From Fimenecus sp045631225 (GTDB lineage: Bacteria; Bacillota; Clostridia; Oscillospirales; Acutalibacteraceae), in NCBI GenBank assembly GCA_045631225.1, contig JAZQUG010000045.1:1-40556 (forward strand): DNA of 40,556 bases, written 5' to 3'. Shown here in pieces: positions 7,776 through 16,294 of the stretch. The translations under genes and the position numbers were made by a program. Under the pieces are notes generated by a model that searched no databases, had not been told where the DNA came from, and saw nothing but the letters and a program-made list of their open reading frames with translations. Position 1 is the first letter of the stretch. Each line of letters starts with the position of its first letter.

Positions 7776-9035
7776 ATGAAGAAAATAATTGCTATTGTTA
7801 TTACATTGGTTCTTTGTCTTTCTTGTGTAGTTTCTGCATCGGCAGCAACAAACACTTATATTCATAATCCTGATGGCATACTCACAAGCAGTGAAGCAGA
7901 TGAACTTTCTAATTATGCAAGAATGATTGAGCGTACATACGGTTACACATTCATTTTCTGCCTTATTGAGGATAGTAGTGTTACTGATACTGTAGAATAT
8001 AGTGAGGAAGCATATTACTCATATACTGACTCAAAGAACTGTTATGTATTCACCCATAATACTGAAACAGGTAAATGCGGTACATTCTCTGTAGGTGCAG
8101 GTGAAATCTTTGATGGTGCTGAAGGTGATACTTTATTTGATGTATATAACGAGAATGAATCGTACTTTGGTGGTATTGAAGCATTCCTTGCTGCAGGTGA
8201 AATGGTTGCTGAAGATAATCCGATTTCCAATGATTCACAGAATATTCCTACAGTAGGTGCTACAGAAGACGACACAACAGAAGCTCCTGAAGAAACAGAG
8301 CCTACTACTGAATTCCAGAGAGTAGAACGCACTCTTCCACTTCTTGTTGATAATGCAGATTTGATTTCAGCAGATGAAGAATCAACTCTTTTAGCACGAC
8401 TTGAAGCATTTACTGAAAAGCACGAAATGGAAATTGCTATTGTAACCGTTTCTGACCTTGAAGAAAAAACTGTAGAAGAATATGGTGACGATTTCTACGA
8501 CTACAATAGTTATGGTTACGGTGAAGATGATGACGGAATTCTCCTTCTCATTTATGAACCGGTTGATGGCGGCGAAAGAGAGGCATATATTTCAACTCAT
8601 GCCGATGGTGCATATGAGTTCTATGATGCCATCAGAGAAGATATGATGCTTTCAATGAGAGATTCTCTTGTGGCAGGTGACTATGCTGCTGCATTCAACA
8701 TTTTTGTTGATAAAGCAGAAGAAACAATGAAACCAAATGTAAGTCCTATTTGGTTGTTTGTGTTTGTGCTCGTTGGTGCTGTAGTCGGCTTGTTAATCAC
8801 AACAGGTATGGCATCAAAGAACTATTCAGTTCATGCTCATGATGATGCAAATCTCTATTCAAGAGCAGGTAGCCTTAACCTCATAAAATATTATGATAAC
8901 TTTATGAATACTAATACGCAAAAAGTGCCTAAAGCAAAGGATAATGATTCCGACAGTGGCGGTAGTAGAACACGAAGCTCTACTCATACAAGTTCTTCAG
9001 GAAGAACTCATGGTGGAACAAGTATGAAATTCTAA
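7776..9035 (+). CDS. Secreted/membrane TPM-domain protein (YdjH/YgcG-like)
   Basis: A 419-residue protein with an N-terminal signal peptide (MKKIIAIVITLVLCLSCVVSASA). It has a first TPM-like segment (about residues 27-140), a Thr/Glu-rich linker and a clear TPM domain (about 185-310, with LVDNADLISADEE and GILLLIYEP). A transmembrane helix follows near 325-345, and then a Ser/Thr/Gly-rich tail ending THGGTSMKF. TPM domains occur outside the membrane in YgcG-type proteins; some have phosphatase activity in plants, but bacterial roles are mostly unknown. AAGGAGG at 7760-7766 fixes the start. Last gene of the operon before the terminator at 9046-9082. Confidence 0.83.
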   Translation: MKKIIAIVITLVLCLSCVVSASAATNTYIHNPDGILTSSEADELSNYARMIERTYGYTFIFCLIEDSSVTDTVEYSEEAYYSYTDSKNCYVFTHNTETGKCGTFSVGAGEIFDGAEGDTLFDVYNENESYFGGIEAFLAAGEMVAEDNPISNDSQNIPTVGATEDDTTEAPEETEPTTEFQRVERTLPLLVDNADLISADEESTLLARLEAFTEKHEMEIAIVTVSDLEEKTVEEYGDDFYDYNSYGYGEDDDGILLLIYEPVDGGEREAYISTHADGAYEFYDAIREDMMLSMRDSLVAGDYAAAFNIFVDKAEETMKPNVSPIWLFVFVLVGAVVGLLITTGMASKNYSVHAHDDANLYSRAGSLNLIKYYDNFMNTNTQKVPKAKDNDSDSGGSRTRSSTHTSSSGRTHGGTSMKF

Positions 9036-9045
9036 ATTCAAAATT

Positions 9046-9082
9046 AAACGGTTAATCAATAAAATGGTTAACCGTTTATTCT
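9046..9082 (+). terminator. Rho-independent terminator of the SPFH/TPM operon
   Basis: AAACGGTTAA (9046-9055) pairs perfectly with TTAACCGTTT (9068-9077), followed by a T-rich run. It ends the operon begun at about 770. Confidence 0.85.
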
Positions 9083-9144
9083 TCTTTATTTTTTTACTGT
9101 TTTATGATATATTGTTTATAGAAATATGAAAGGAGGATGAAACT

Positions 9145-10803
9145 ATGTTGGTATCGCAAAAGAAAAGCTATCTTTATATTGCAATCTCATTATTTTTAAT
9201 ATCAATCGGTTTTATTCTCCACCAGACTTTTGACAGTACTGATGCTTTATATCCAAAACAGATTTCCAGTATGCTATTTCAGATTATCAGCGTTGATGTT
9301 CTTATTGCGTGGTGTATTTCAATAAGAAACAGAATTCTAAATAAGCAAATCAGAAGATATTTAATTTTAGTGGGAATTCTAATGATTTTTTGGCTGACAG
9401 TCCGTATTGTCAAATGGCGATTTTTATCTGTGACTGACCCGATGGGCAGATATCTTTGGTATGCTTATTATATTCCTATGATAATGATTCCACTTTTTGG
9501 TGTTTTCATTGTTCAATATGCAGGAAAAAGAGAGGATTATGTTATTCCGAAAAAATTCAATCTTTTACTTATTCCGTCAGTTGTCCTTTTACTTTTTATC
9601 TTTACTAACGATATTCACAGATGTATTTTTGAATTCCCTGAGGGCATTATAAATTACAATTACATATATGATTACAAATGGGGATTTTTTATTGTTGTTG
9701 CCTGGTTTGTTTCTCTTGGCTTTTACTTTACTGTTATGTTGCTTGTAAAAAGCCGTGTACCGGGTAGCCGTTCATTCCAAAGATTACCTGCTGTTATTAT
9801 GGTGTTGGCAGCAGGACTCTGGGCTTTATATTCACTTGGCATACTTAAAATTGACTTGGCGGCAATGGACTGTCTTATAATTGCTTTGTTACTTGAAAGT
9901 GCAATTCAGAGCGGTCTTATCCGTTCAAATACGGGATATAATGAGCTTTTTGAGATTTCAACCGTTGCAGCACAGATTGTTGATAAAAACTATGAGGCTT
10001 GTTATCTTTCTGTATATGCAGATGACTTTCCTGAAGATGTAATGCGTTGGGCAAAGAACAAACCTGTTGAGCGTGGTAACATTCTTGTCAACAGTAAAGA
10101 GATTACAGGTGGATATGTTCTTTGGCAGGAGGATATCAAGGAAATCAAAAGACTTATGAATGAACTTACCGAAACACAAGAGAATCTTAATGAAAACTAT
10201 GTTCTTTTAAAGGCTGAGCTTGAACTCAAGGAAAATAAAATCAGGCTTGAAGAAAAGAACAGACTTTATGACCGAATTGCACAGGAAGTTTCTGAACAGT
10301 TGACAAAGGCTGATTTTCTCTTGAAGCAGGCAGAAGAAAGTCCTGAAACTGCAAGAGTTGCATTGACTCATATCTGTATTATCTGTGCTTATGTAAAGCG
10401 TCGTAGCAATCTCTTGTTACTTAATGAAGAAAACAATCGCATTTCATCAAAAGAGCTCGAATATTGTCTGCGAGAATCTCTTGATAATATTGCTTTAAAT
10501 AATGTTTTTACATCACTTGACAGTAAGTGTGAGGGTAGTATTTCAGTTGAATACGCAGTTAAAATATATGACTTTTTTGAAGAGATTGTAGAGTATTTTA
10601 CTACTGATATAACAGCGATGCTTATTCACCTTGTATGTAAGGATGATTATATAAAGCTTCGTTTGCAGATAGGCTGTGAAAACGAAATCGAAGAAAAGAG
10701 TTTGTCTGGACTTTTAATTACAGATTGTAAAATTTCCTACGATGTTCAGGATACGGACATTACACTTGACCTTCTTCTTTCTAAAAAAGGAGGTGCTGTG
10801 TGA
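9145..10803 (+). CDS. 7TM kinase-like sensor with degenerate H-box
   Basis: A 552-residue protein with seven to eight hydrophobic helices in residues 8-255 (7TMR-HisK-like), a PAS-like stretch (about 260-330), and a coiled coil (about 335-385). A dimerisation helix follows, where RLYDRIAQEVSEQL takes the place of a normal R-x-x-H-[DN] H-box: Tyr stands where the phospho-accepting His should be. No N-box or glycine-rich ATP lid is recognisable in the last 150 residues. It therefore looks like a pseudokinase or sensor subunit. The downstream gene overlaps its stop (TGATG) and encodes an intact kinase, so the two probably form a heteromeric receptor. AAAGGAGG precedes the ATG. Confidence 0.72.
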   Translation: MLVSQKKSYLYIAISLFLISIGFILHQTFDSTDALYPKQISSMLFQIISVDVLIAWCISIRNRILNKQIRRYLILVGILMIFWLTVRIVKWRFLSVTDPMGRYLWYAYYIPMIMIPLFGVFIVQYAGKREDYVIPKKFNLLLIPSVVLLLFIFTNDIHRCIFEFPEGIINYNYIYDYKWGFFIVVAWFVSLGFYFTVMLLVKSRVPGSRSFQRLPAVIMVLAAGLWALYSLGILKIDLAAMDCLIIALLLESAIQSGLIRSNTGYNELFEISTVAAQIVDKNYEACYLSVYADDFPEDVMRWAKNKPVERGNILVNSKEITGGYVLWQEDIKEIKRLMNELTETQENLNENYVLLKAELELKENKIRLEEKNRLYDRIAQEVSEQLTKADFLLKQAEESPETARVALTHICIICAYVKRRSNLLLLNEENNRISSKELEYCLRESLDNIALNNVFTSLDSKCEGSISVEYAVKIYDFFEEIVEYFTTDITAMLIHLVCKDDYIKLRLQIGCENEIEEKSLSGLLITDCKISYDVQDTDITLDLLLSKKGGAV

Positions 10804-12083
10804 TGCTTGAATTTTTAGGCTTGCATATATATGTCAGAGCTTTTATTCTACTTATTTTGTTGCTATTGACAACATTTAATACTTGTATTTTATGTAATTA
10901 TTTATTCAAAAGAAAAGTAGTGCTCGAAAAGATTTTGCTTTTTGCTTTTTCTGTATTCAGCTTTTTTACTTTGATAATTTTTGTAAGTCAGAATTATGCT
11001 GATGTATTTGTGAATGTGGAATATACCGGAACAATATTTACAGACTATTTTATTGCTTATGTTCCTGTTTGGATTGTAAATGTTATATTTCTCATATGGA
11101 TATTATATAAAGAATACAAAGCAAGAAAAAATTCTATTTCACCATTATCTGTTAAGGAAAGCTTTGATAATCTGCCTACAGGACTTTGCTTCTCAAAATC
11201 AAACGGTATGATTCAGCTTGTTAATTATCAGATGAATGAGTTATCACACATAATAACAGGCGATGACCTGCAGAATGCCAATGTATTCTGGGATACTGTT
11301 TGTAAGGGAAATCTTACAAATAATATATCGAGATTAGTGTCAGGAGAAAATCCTGAGCTGCGATTTGCAGACGGTAGTGTGTGGCATTTTTCAAGAGAAG
11401 ACCTTGGCGTAACCACACAGATTGTTGCAACTGAAATGACGGATTATTATCTTCTTACAAATACTTTGAAGCAAAAAAATGAAGAACTTGAAATGATGAG
11501 TGACCGTCTTCGAAAATATGGTGAAAATGTTGATGAATATACCCGTACCAGGGAAAGACTTGAAACAAAGGTTCGTATTCATAACGAAATCGGTCAGGCG
11601 TTACTTACAACACGTCGCACCTTGAACAGTAATGATGGTGACTTGAAAGCAGTTCTTGACATCTGGAACAGAAACATTTCAGTTCTTCGAATGGAATCTG
11701 AACCAAATAACAATGCGGATTATGTTGGTGAACTGATAAAAGCTGCAAAATCTGCCAATGTTGAAGTTCAGATTGACGGTCAACTTCCTGAAGATAATGA
11801 TATACAGCAATTAATAGTTGCGTCGGCTACAGAGGCGTTGACAAATGCTATTCGTCACGCAGATGCAGGAAAGCTTATTGTTGAAATTGACTCAACAAAG
11901 AAGTATTATATTACTTGTATAAGTAATGACGGTAAAATTCCGGATGGTCCTGTTACAGAAGGTGGCGGATTAGGCTCTCTTCGAAGAAGAATGGAGAAAA
12001 TCGGTGGAACGATGAGTGTTTCGTGGGAACCACAGTTTGTACTGACAATCAAAATACCTAAAAAGAGTGGTGAATTATTATGA
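10803..12083 (+). CDS. Sensor histidine kinase (NarL/LiaS-type HATPase)
   Basis: A 426-residue membrane kinase: three hydrophobic helices in the first 100 residues, a PAS-like domain (about 115-215), a coiled coil, then a HisKA_3-like dimerisation motif with RIHNEIGQALL (His is the predicted phospho-acceptor). The C-terminal HATPase domain has the N-box ATEALTNAIRHA, the G1 motif ISNDGK and the G2 motif GGGLGSLRRRMEKIGG. I start at ATG 10803, 8 nt after GGAGG, rather than the adjacent GTG. It overlaps the upstream sensor-like gene (TGATG) and the downstream regulator (ATGA), so the three are co-translated. Cognate target is presumably the regulator at 12080. Confidence 0.85.
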   Translation: MLEFLGLHIYVRAFILLILLLLTTFNTCILCNYLFKRKVVLEKILLFAFSVFSFFTLIIFVSQNYADVFVNVEYTGTIFTDYFIAYVPVWIVNVIFLIWILYKEYKARKNSISPLSVKESFDNLPTGLCFSKSNGMIQLVNYQMNELSHIITGDDLQNANVFWDTVCKGNLTNNISRLVSGENPELRFADGSVWHFSREDLGVTTQIVATEMTDYYLLTNTLKQKNEELEMMSDRLRKYGENVDEYTRTRERLETKVRIHNEIGQALLTTRRTLNSNDGDLKAVLDIWNRNISVLRMESEPNNNADYVGELIKAAKSANVEVQIDGQLPEDNDIQQLIVASATEALTNAIRHADAGKLIVEIDSTKKYYITCISNDGKIPDGPVTEGGGLGSLRRRMEKIGGTMSVSWEPQFVLTIKIPKKSGELL

Positions 12084-12712
12084 TAAACGTATTGATAGTT
12101 GAAGATGACCCAATGGCAAGAAAACTGTTGGAGATTTTTGTAAGCGAAAGTGATAAATACTCTATTGTTCACACTATTGATAGTGCTGCAATGGCTGAAA
12201 TCTATTGTTTTAAAAACCCTATAGACCTTATTTTGATGGATGTTTGTACTGCAATGGATGCAAATGGACTTGAGGCAGCAGAAAAAATCAAAAAAGCATT
12301 TCCAAAGATTAAAATTATCATAATAACAAGCCAGCCTGAATGCAGTTTTCTTGATAGAGCAAGGAGTATAGGTGTTGACAGCTTCTGGTATAAGGAGTCA
12401 TCTGCTGAAAAAATCCTTGCGATTATGGACAGAACTATGGCAGGTGAATCAGTTTATCCTGACACAACACCTGAACTTCGTCTTGGCAACGCTATGAGTG
12501 TTGATTTTACGGATAAGGAACTTGAAGTCCTTCGAGAACTGACAGGTGGTGAGCCTGATGCAGTTATTGCTGAAAAATTACATATGTCATTGAGAACGGT
12601 TAAGGCTCATATACAGAATATGCGTGACAAAACAGGCTTTAGAAACAGAACAGAACTTGCTGTAAGAGCAAGAGAATGTGGACTTGTAATCAATGACCAT
12701 AAGCCTGAATAA
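12080..12712 (+). CDS. NarL/FixJ-family response regulator
   Basis: A 210-residue regulator. The receiver domain has the acidic pair E8-D9-D10, the phospho-acceptor D54 (LILMDV), the IITS switch and the conserved Lys in FWYKE. The C-terminal LuxR-type helix-turn-helix (about residues 140-200) shows TDKELEVLRELTGG and MSLRTVKAHIQNM. It overlaps the kinase gene by 4 nt (ATGA). Known family role: DNA binding after phosphorylation. A possible target is the imperfect palindrome GCACTAAAGTAC found before three nearby transcription units, including the one directly downstream; that link is inference. Confidence 0.9.
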   Translation: MINVLIVEDDPMARKLLEIFVSESDKYSIVHTIDSAAMAEIYCFKNPIDLILMDVCTAMDANGLEAAEKIKKAFPKIKIIIITSQPECSFLDRARSIGVDSFWYKESSAEKILAIMDRTMAGESVYPDTTPELRLGNAMSVDFTDKELEVLRELTGGEPDAVIAEKLHMSLRTVKAHIQNMRDKTGFRNRTELAVRARECGLVINDHKPE

Positions 12713-12719
12713 GTTTTAA

Positions 12720-12753
12720 TTGACGGTACTTTTAAAGTGCCGTCTTTATTTTT
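12720..12753 (+). terminator. Rho-independent terminator after the two-component genes
   Basis: GACGGTAC (12722-12729) pairs with GTGCCGTC (12737-12744), followed by TTTATTTTT. The third copy of the shared promoter box begins at the last T. Confidence 0.82.
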
Positions 12754-12795
12754 GCACTAAAGTACAATGCAATTACCAATATATAATTTTATAAT
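12753..12795 (+). promoter_or_regulatory. Promoter with shared upstream box (copy 3)
   Basis: TGCACTAAAGTACAATG lies at 12753-12769 and TATAAT at 12790-12795, the same 37-bp spacing as at 110 and 721. Other TATAAT-like runs lie nearby (12782, 12795), so the -10 choice rests on the conserved spacing. Confidence 0.55.
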
Positions 12796-12826
12796 ATAAT
12801 TGATGAATTATATTGGAGGTAATTCT

Positions 12827-13444
12827 ATGGGATTATTTGATACATTAAAAAGACAAGCAGAGCAAGCTGCTCGTTCTGCAACAGCACAGGCAGAACAGAA
12901 TCTTGTACAAAGTATGAAAAACGCAGCATCAAATATGGGTAATAAAACATATAATGTGATTCTTTCACAGATGCCTGTAAATCTTGCTCAGTTACAAGCA
13001 ATGCCGGAGGCTGACCTTAAATCTCCTGAAAAAACAGCAGCACTTGTTATTGCTGCATTGTGTATTTATCCTATTGATAAAGAGGCTTCTTGTGAAATGC
13101 TGGAGTTTCTGCATGGACCTAAAGGTTTAAGTGTGATGGACAGACAGTTCCTTGCTGACCGTTTTCGTGATAAGGATTATGTTCCTCGTTCATATTTTAA
13201 AGGCGCAACACCTGAAAATAACTATGAACCAACAGAACCGTTCACTTTAACATTCTTTGAAAATCCATACAGCCGTGATAATTTCAATGAAGGCTATCTC
13301 ACATTACATATCAAGTCAAACGGTGCTGACTCTGCACGACAGATAAGACTTCGCATAAAACCATCAACAGGACAATGGTTCCTCTGGGAACAGTTCTTAC
13401 TTTCAGATATCAGAGTGCCTGTAAGTGCTGACCCTTGGGCATAA
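12827..13444 (+). CDS. DUF6935-type conserved hypothetical protein
   Basis: A 205-residue protein. It begins with a long Ala/Gln/Lys-rich amphipathic helix (MGLFDTLKRQAEQAARSATA), followed by a compact domain with MPEADLKSPEKTAALVIAAL and DYVPRSYFKGATPENNY. I associate these with the DUF6935 family of Clostridia from memory. The ATG at 12827 follows TTGGAGG at good spacing; the frame is open 9 codons upstream but that part contains the ribosome site. Monocistronic, driven by the shared-box promoter. The amphipathic N-terminus recalls membrane-surface proteins and fits the membrane-module theme of the region, but function is unknown. Confidence 0.78.
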   Translation: MGLFDTLKRQAEQAARSATAQAEQNLVQSMKNAASNMGNKTYNVILSQMPVNLAQLQAMPEADLKSPEKTAALVIAALCIYPIDKEASCEMLEFLHGPKGLSVMDRQFLADRFRDKDYVPRSYFKGATPENNYEPTEPFTLTFFENPYSRDNFNEGYLTLHIKSNGADSARQIRLRIKPSTGQWFLWEQFLLSDIRVPVSADPWA

Positions 13445-13546
13445 TTTTATGGCTGTAATGTTTTTTTGTCATTTTAATTCGTATTAGTTTTATTAATTTT
13501 TTTCTCAAATTAAAAATATAATTCCTTTTAATTTAATAATTACTAA

Positions 13547-13576
13547 TGAAAAAGAGTGGCTGAAAAAGCCACTCTT
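13547..13576 (-). terminator. Original terminator of the rubrerythrin operon (displaced)
   Basis: AAGAGTGGCT (13552-13561) pairs with AGCCACTCTT (13567-13576). On the minus strand the hairpin is followed by TTTTTC. It sits just after the displaced rubrerythrin 3' end at 13615 and was probably the native terminator before the element inserted. Confidence 0.8.
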
Positions 13577-13614
13577 AATTGTTATTATATGAGTTTTTAT
13601 TTGAATAGGGGAGA

Positions 13615-13686
13615 TTAGTTAAAGTATCTCTTGAGTAATCCCTCAAATGCCTTACCGTGTCTTGCTTCGTCGCGAGCCATTTCGTG
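13615..13686 (-). pseudogene. Displaced 3' end of the reverse-rubrerythrin gene
   Basis: The minus strand encodes the last 23 residues of a reverse rubrerythrin, HEMARDEARHGKAFEGLL followed by KRYFN and TAA. It is nearly identical to the end of the intact gene at 21686 (which ends KRYFG). Nucleotide identity is highest over 13652-13686 and falls toward the stop, as expected if this is the native gene end pushed away by an element that brought its own replacement. Confidence 0.88.
13652..13686 (+). repeat. Left attachment repeat
   Basis: Matches 21723-21757 at 34 of 35 positions (mismatch at 13672). A further 11-bp match (TCGTGGATAGC, 13726-13736 versus 21765-21775) follows after a 39-bp segment that replaces 7 bp of the gene, so homology to the target originally reached further. 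Confidence 0.85.
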
Positions 13687-13917
13687 AGTCGTTCCGCTTC
13701 GCTCCACGACTCTATAGGGAACGTATCGTGGATAGCAACAAAGAGATTCACTTAGGCTAATCTTCAAGTAAATTATAGCATTCGTAAACAATTCGTGTCA
13801 ATACTTTTCTGATACATAACGCATACGTGATGCGTAATTTTTTGTACAAGAATGGTACATAACTTAAGCATAACAAACATCTGATTTACAAGTTTAGTAC
13901 AGTAAAGAGGTGTTATT
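13687..13917 (+). other. Left end of the element: non-coding, hairpins and probable integrase sites
   Basis: Contains a hairpin with arms GAGTCGT (13686-13692) and ACGACTC (13706-13712), and an inverted repeat around ACGCAT/ATGCGT (13820-13835). It also has two sites close to the right-end arm motif: TTGTACAAG (13842-13850) and ATGGTACAT (13852-13860, inverted). TACATAAC occurs twice. The integrase ribosome site AAGAGGTG is at the end. Likely integrase arm binding and the int promoter. Confidence 0.5.
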
Positions 13918-15132
13918 ATGTCAAAAATCCAAGAGTCTGGCATACGCCAGAGAAACGACGGCTATTGGGAATACAGATTTACAATAGTTGTTGATGGTAA
14001 GCAAGTATCCAGAAGGAAAAGCACAGACGAGTTTGGAAATAAGCTCAGAACAAAAAAAGAGGCGGCAAAAGCTCGTGAAATTGCGATATTTAACGCAAGA
14101 ACAGAAAGAGAACGAAAACGTGAAATATCCAGAAGAACGTTTGAAGAGATTTACAACGAATATTCAGAGAAAGGCAGAAGAGGAAAAGCTTATACGACCA
14201 TTCTGAAGCAAGACTCGTTGTGGAAAAACCATCTTCATCCGAGGTTCGGTCATCTGTTTATTGATGATATTTCAGCGGCGGAGGTTGAAGATTATTTATC
14301 AGAGCTTTACTTCAGCAGCGGCTATTCTTTTAAATATGTTGAAAGCTTTCTAAAAATGTTTTATTTAATTTTCGGTCAAGCTTACTCTCGCAATTATCTT
14401 GATGTTGATACCTACAACAAACTTTGTGTAAACAAGGGAACAAAAATATCTATGCCAAAAATGAAGGCGGAAGATGATACAGAAATTATCGTTTTCTCAA
14501 AGGCGGAAATCCAGAAGTTAGATGATTACTTCAGCGGCACAAATGCGGAAACGGCATACTTGCTCGGCAGATATTGCGGTCTCAGAATTAACGAGGCTTA
14601 CGGCTTAAAATGGGAAAACGTTGATTTAGAAAACGGAACTATTACAATCAATAAGCAGATGATGTATCAAGATGGTCTGATAAAGCTTGTTCCGCCTAAA
14701 ACACTAAACGCTATACGAACAATTTATTTGTGCGAACGGCTGCGGCAGTATCTGATAAAGCTTGCGGCGGAGCGGAAACATCAGGCAGTAACTCTCGCAT
14801 TACAAAGAGCACAGAATCAATCTTTTATTGAAGATATTGACGGTCAGATTATCTCTTCTTTAGAGCTTGTAAACTGCTTGCCAAATGGCAAAATACAAAC
14901 TGTAAATTCAATGAAATTCCATAGCCGCACGATTAAAGAACGGTTGAACATAGACTTCAAATATCATTATTTACGGCATACATACGGAACAATTATGGCG
15001 GAGCTTAACACTCCAGCTCATCTACTTTGTAATCAGATGGGTCATGGAAATATAAATGTAACACAGCGGTACTATTTAGCCATATCTAAAGAAGGTGTTG
15101 ATATTTTAAAAGACAACCTTAATCTATTATAA
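13918..15132 (+). CDS. Tyrosine site-specific integrase
   Basis: A 404-residue integrase that should excise and insert the element. Order of domains: an arm-type DNA-binding N-terminus (GIRQRNDGYWEYRFTIVVDG, residues 8-50), a SAM-like core-binding domain (about 70-170), and the catalytic domain with R223 (GRYCGLRINEAYG), H350/R353 (YHYLRH), H376 (MGHGN) and nucleophile Y385 (QRYYLAI). Length and layout match Tn916-type integrases. AGAGGTG precedes the ATG. It lies about 230 bp from the left attachment repeat, the usual place for int, and is followed by a bidirectional terminator. Confidence 0.94.
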   Translation: MSKIQESGIRQRNDGYWEYRFTIVVDGKQVSRRKSTDEFGNKLRTKKEAAKAREIAIFNARTERERKREISRRTFEEIYNEYSEKGRRGKAYTTILKQDSLWKNHLHPRFGHLFIDDISAAEVEDYLSELYFSSGYSFKYVESFLKMFYLIFGQAYSRNYLDVDTYNKLCVNKGTKISMPKMKAEDDTEIIVFSKAEIQKLDDYFSGTNAETAYLLGRYCGLRINEAYGLKWENVDLENGTITINKQMMYQDGLIKLVPPKTLNAIRTIYLCERLRQYLIKLAAERKHQAVTLALQRAQNQSFIEDIDGQIISSLELVNCLPNGKIQTVNSMKFHSRTIKERLNIDFKYHYLRHTYGTIMAELNTPAHLLCNQMGHGNINVTQRYYLAISKEGVDILKDNLNLL

Positions 15133-15136
15133 AACA

Positions 15137-15160
15137 AAGCGGCGGAAAAATCCGCCGCTT
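15137..15160. terminator. Bidirectional terminator between int and WYL gene
   Basis: AAGCGGCGGA and TCCGCCGCTT pair perfectly with a 4-nt loop; A- and T-rich flanks serve both converging genes. Confidence 0.8.
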
Positions 15161-15163
15161 ATT

Positions 15164-16270
15164 TTAATATTTACTTCTGATGCCGTCAACAAACGTTGTA
15201 AACTTATCAACAACTGATTGCGGCTCAAGTATAACTGCTTTCTTGCCGAAGCCGCAAATCCAACCAAAAAATTGGTCGCTGACTTCTACTGGAACTGTTA
15301 TTTTAAAATGATTTTCATCGACTTTTGAAAGTATTGTTTTCTTATCGTTTCCGAAACGGTCAACAACAGTATCAAGCAAACCGTTTACAAATTGAATAGT
15401 AGTCAGAACCTTTTCGCCACCGAACATTGAGAACACCCTTTTTGTATAGCTCTTCATATCCAGCTGTTCAAAAGCTTCTTTTCCTTCTCTTGGTTCTCCA
15501 CTAAGACGAACATCTTTCATTCGGTCAACTCGATATGTAATTATATCTTGTTTTTTGTCATCATAAGCTAACAGATAATAGTTGCCGTCATTTATCAAGA
15601 GAGCGTAAGGGCTTGTAACATATCTGCCGCCGTTCCTGCGTTCTCTGAAGCTTGAAACGTCATCCATCGAATATGATAAATACTTGAAGTCTATCTTTTC
15701 TGGAATATGTTTTTCACCATCAATTTGTCTGCTCATAGCATCATTGATTGTCAGAATATTATTGAGCACACTCTTGTTATTGGTCTTTACTCGGTCTGTA
15801 AGAATAGCATCATAAAAGATTTTATCTTTCTGATGAACGCTCACAAAACTACTGAGCACGGTAGCGAGCCGTTCCGCTTCAGTTTTAGAAAGAAATTTCG
15901 CAGAGTAAATACATTGAGCCATCAAGCTAAGGTCAATGGGCTCAAAATCTCTTTGGCGAACATAAAAACCTTTACCTTTTACTTTAGCAATTCTACCTTC
16001 ATCAGGATATTCTTCATAATACTCTTCCGCTTCTTCTGCGGTCATTCCTTCATCAAGCATCAGAAAAGCTTTGTTTATAGCATCAATATCCTTGTAAACT
16101 GAACGACGTTCGGCGGAAATCCCAAGCTTCTTAATATACTCAGCAATATCTGCTCCGCCGACAATATTGTTTTCATCAGATTCTTCCAAAAGATAGCGAT
16201 ACACCAGATAAGGTTTCATTTTCTGGTCAAACTTTTTGCCGCTGTTCTCGTGGTCTATTTTAGAGGTCAT
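15164..16270 (-). CDS. WYL-domain transcriptional regulator of the element
   Basis: A 368-residue protein with an N-terminal winged helix (GADIAEYIKKLGISAERRSVY), a middle WYL domain (about residues 190-275, with YALLINDGNYYLLAYDD and ITYRVDRMKDV), and a C-terminal WCX-like extension. WYL proteins act as ligand- or nucleic-acid-responsive regulators, often of mobile or defence loci. The start at 16270 is set by AAGGGAG at good spacing; the frame is open 32 codons upstream but runs into a palindrome. A related protein is encoded by the host at 31982. The palindrome at 16295-16322 just upstream is a candidate operator. Confidence 0.85.
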   Translation of the reverse strand: MTSKIDHENSGKKFDQKMKPYLVYRYLLEESDENNIVGGADIAEYIKKLGISAERRSVYKDIDAINKAFLMLDEGMTAEEAEEYYEEYPDEGRIAKVKGKGFYVRQRDFEPIDLSLMAQCIYSAKFLSKTEAERLATVLSSFVSVHQKDKIFYDAILTDRVKTNNKSVLNNILTINDAMSRQIDGEKHIPEKIDFKYLSYSMDDVSSFRERRNGGRYVTSPYALLINDGNYYLLAYDDKKQDIITYRVDRMKDVRLSGEPREGKEAFEQLDMKSYTKRVFSMFGGEKVLTTIQFVNGLLDTVVDRFGNDKKTILSKVDENHFKITVPVEVSDQFFGWICGFGKKAVILEPQSVVDKFTTFVDGIRSKY

Positions 16271-16294
16271 CCTTTTTTCTCCCTTGTAATTATT

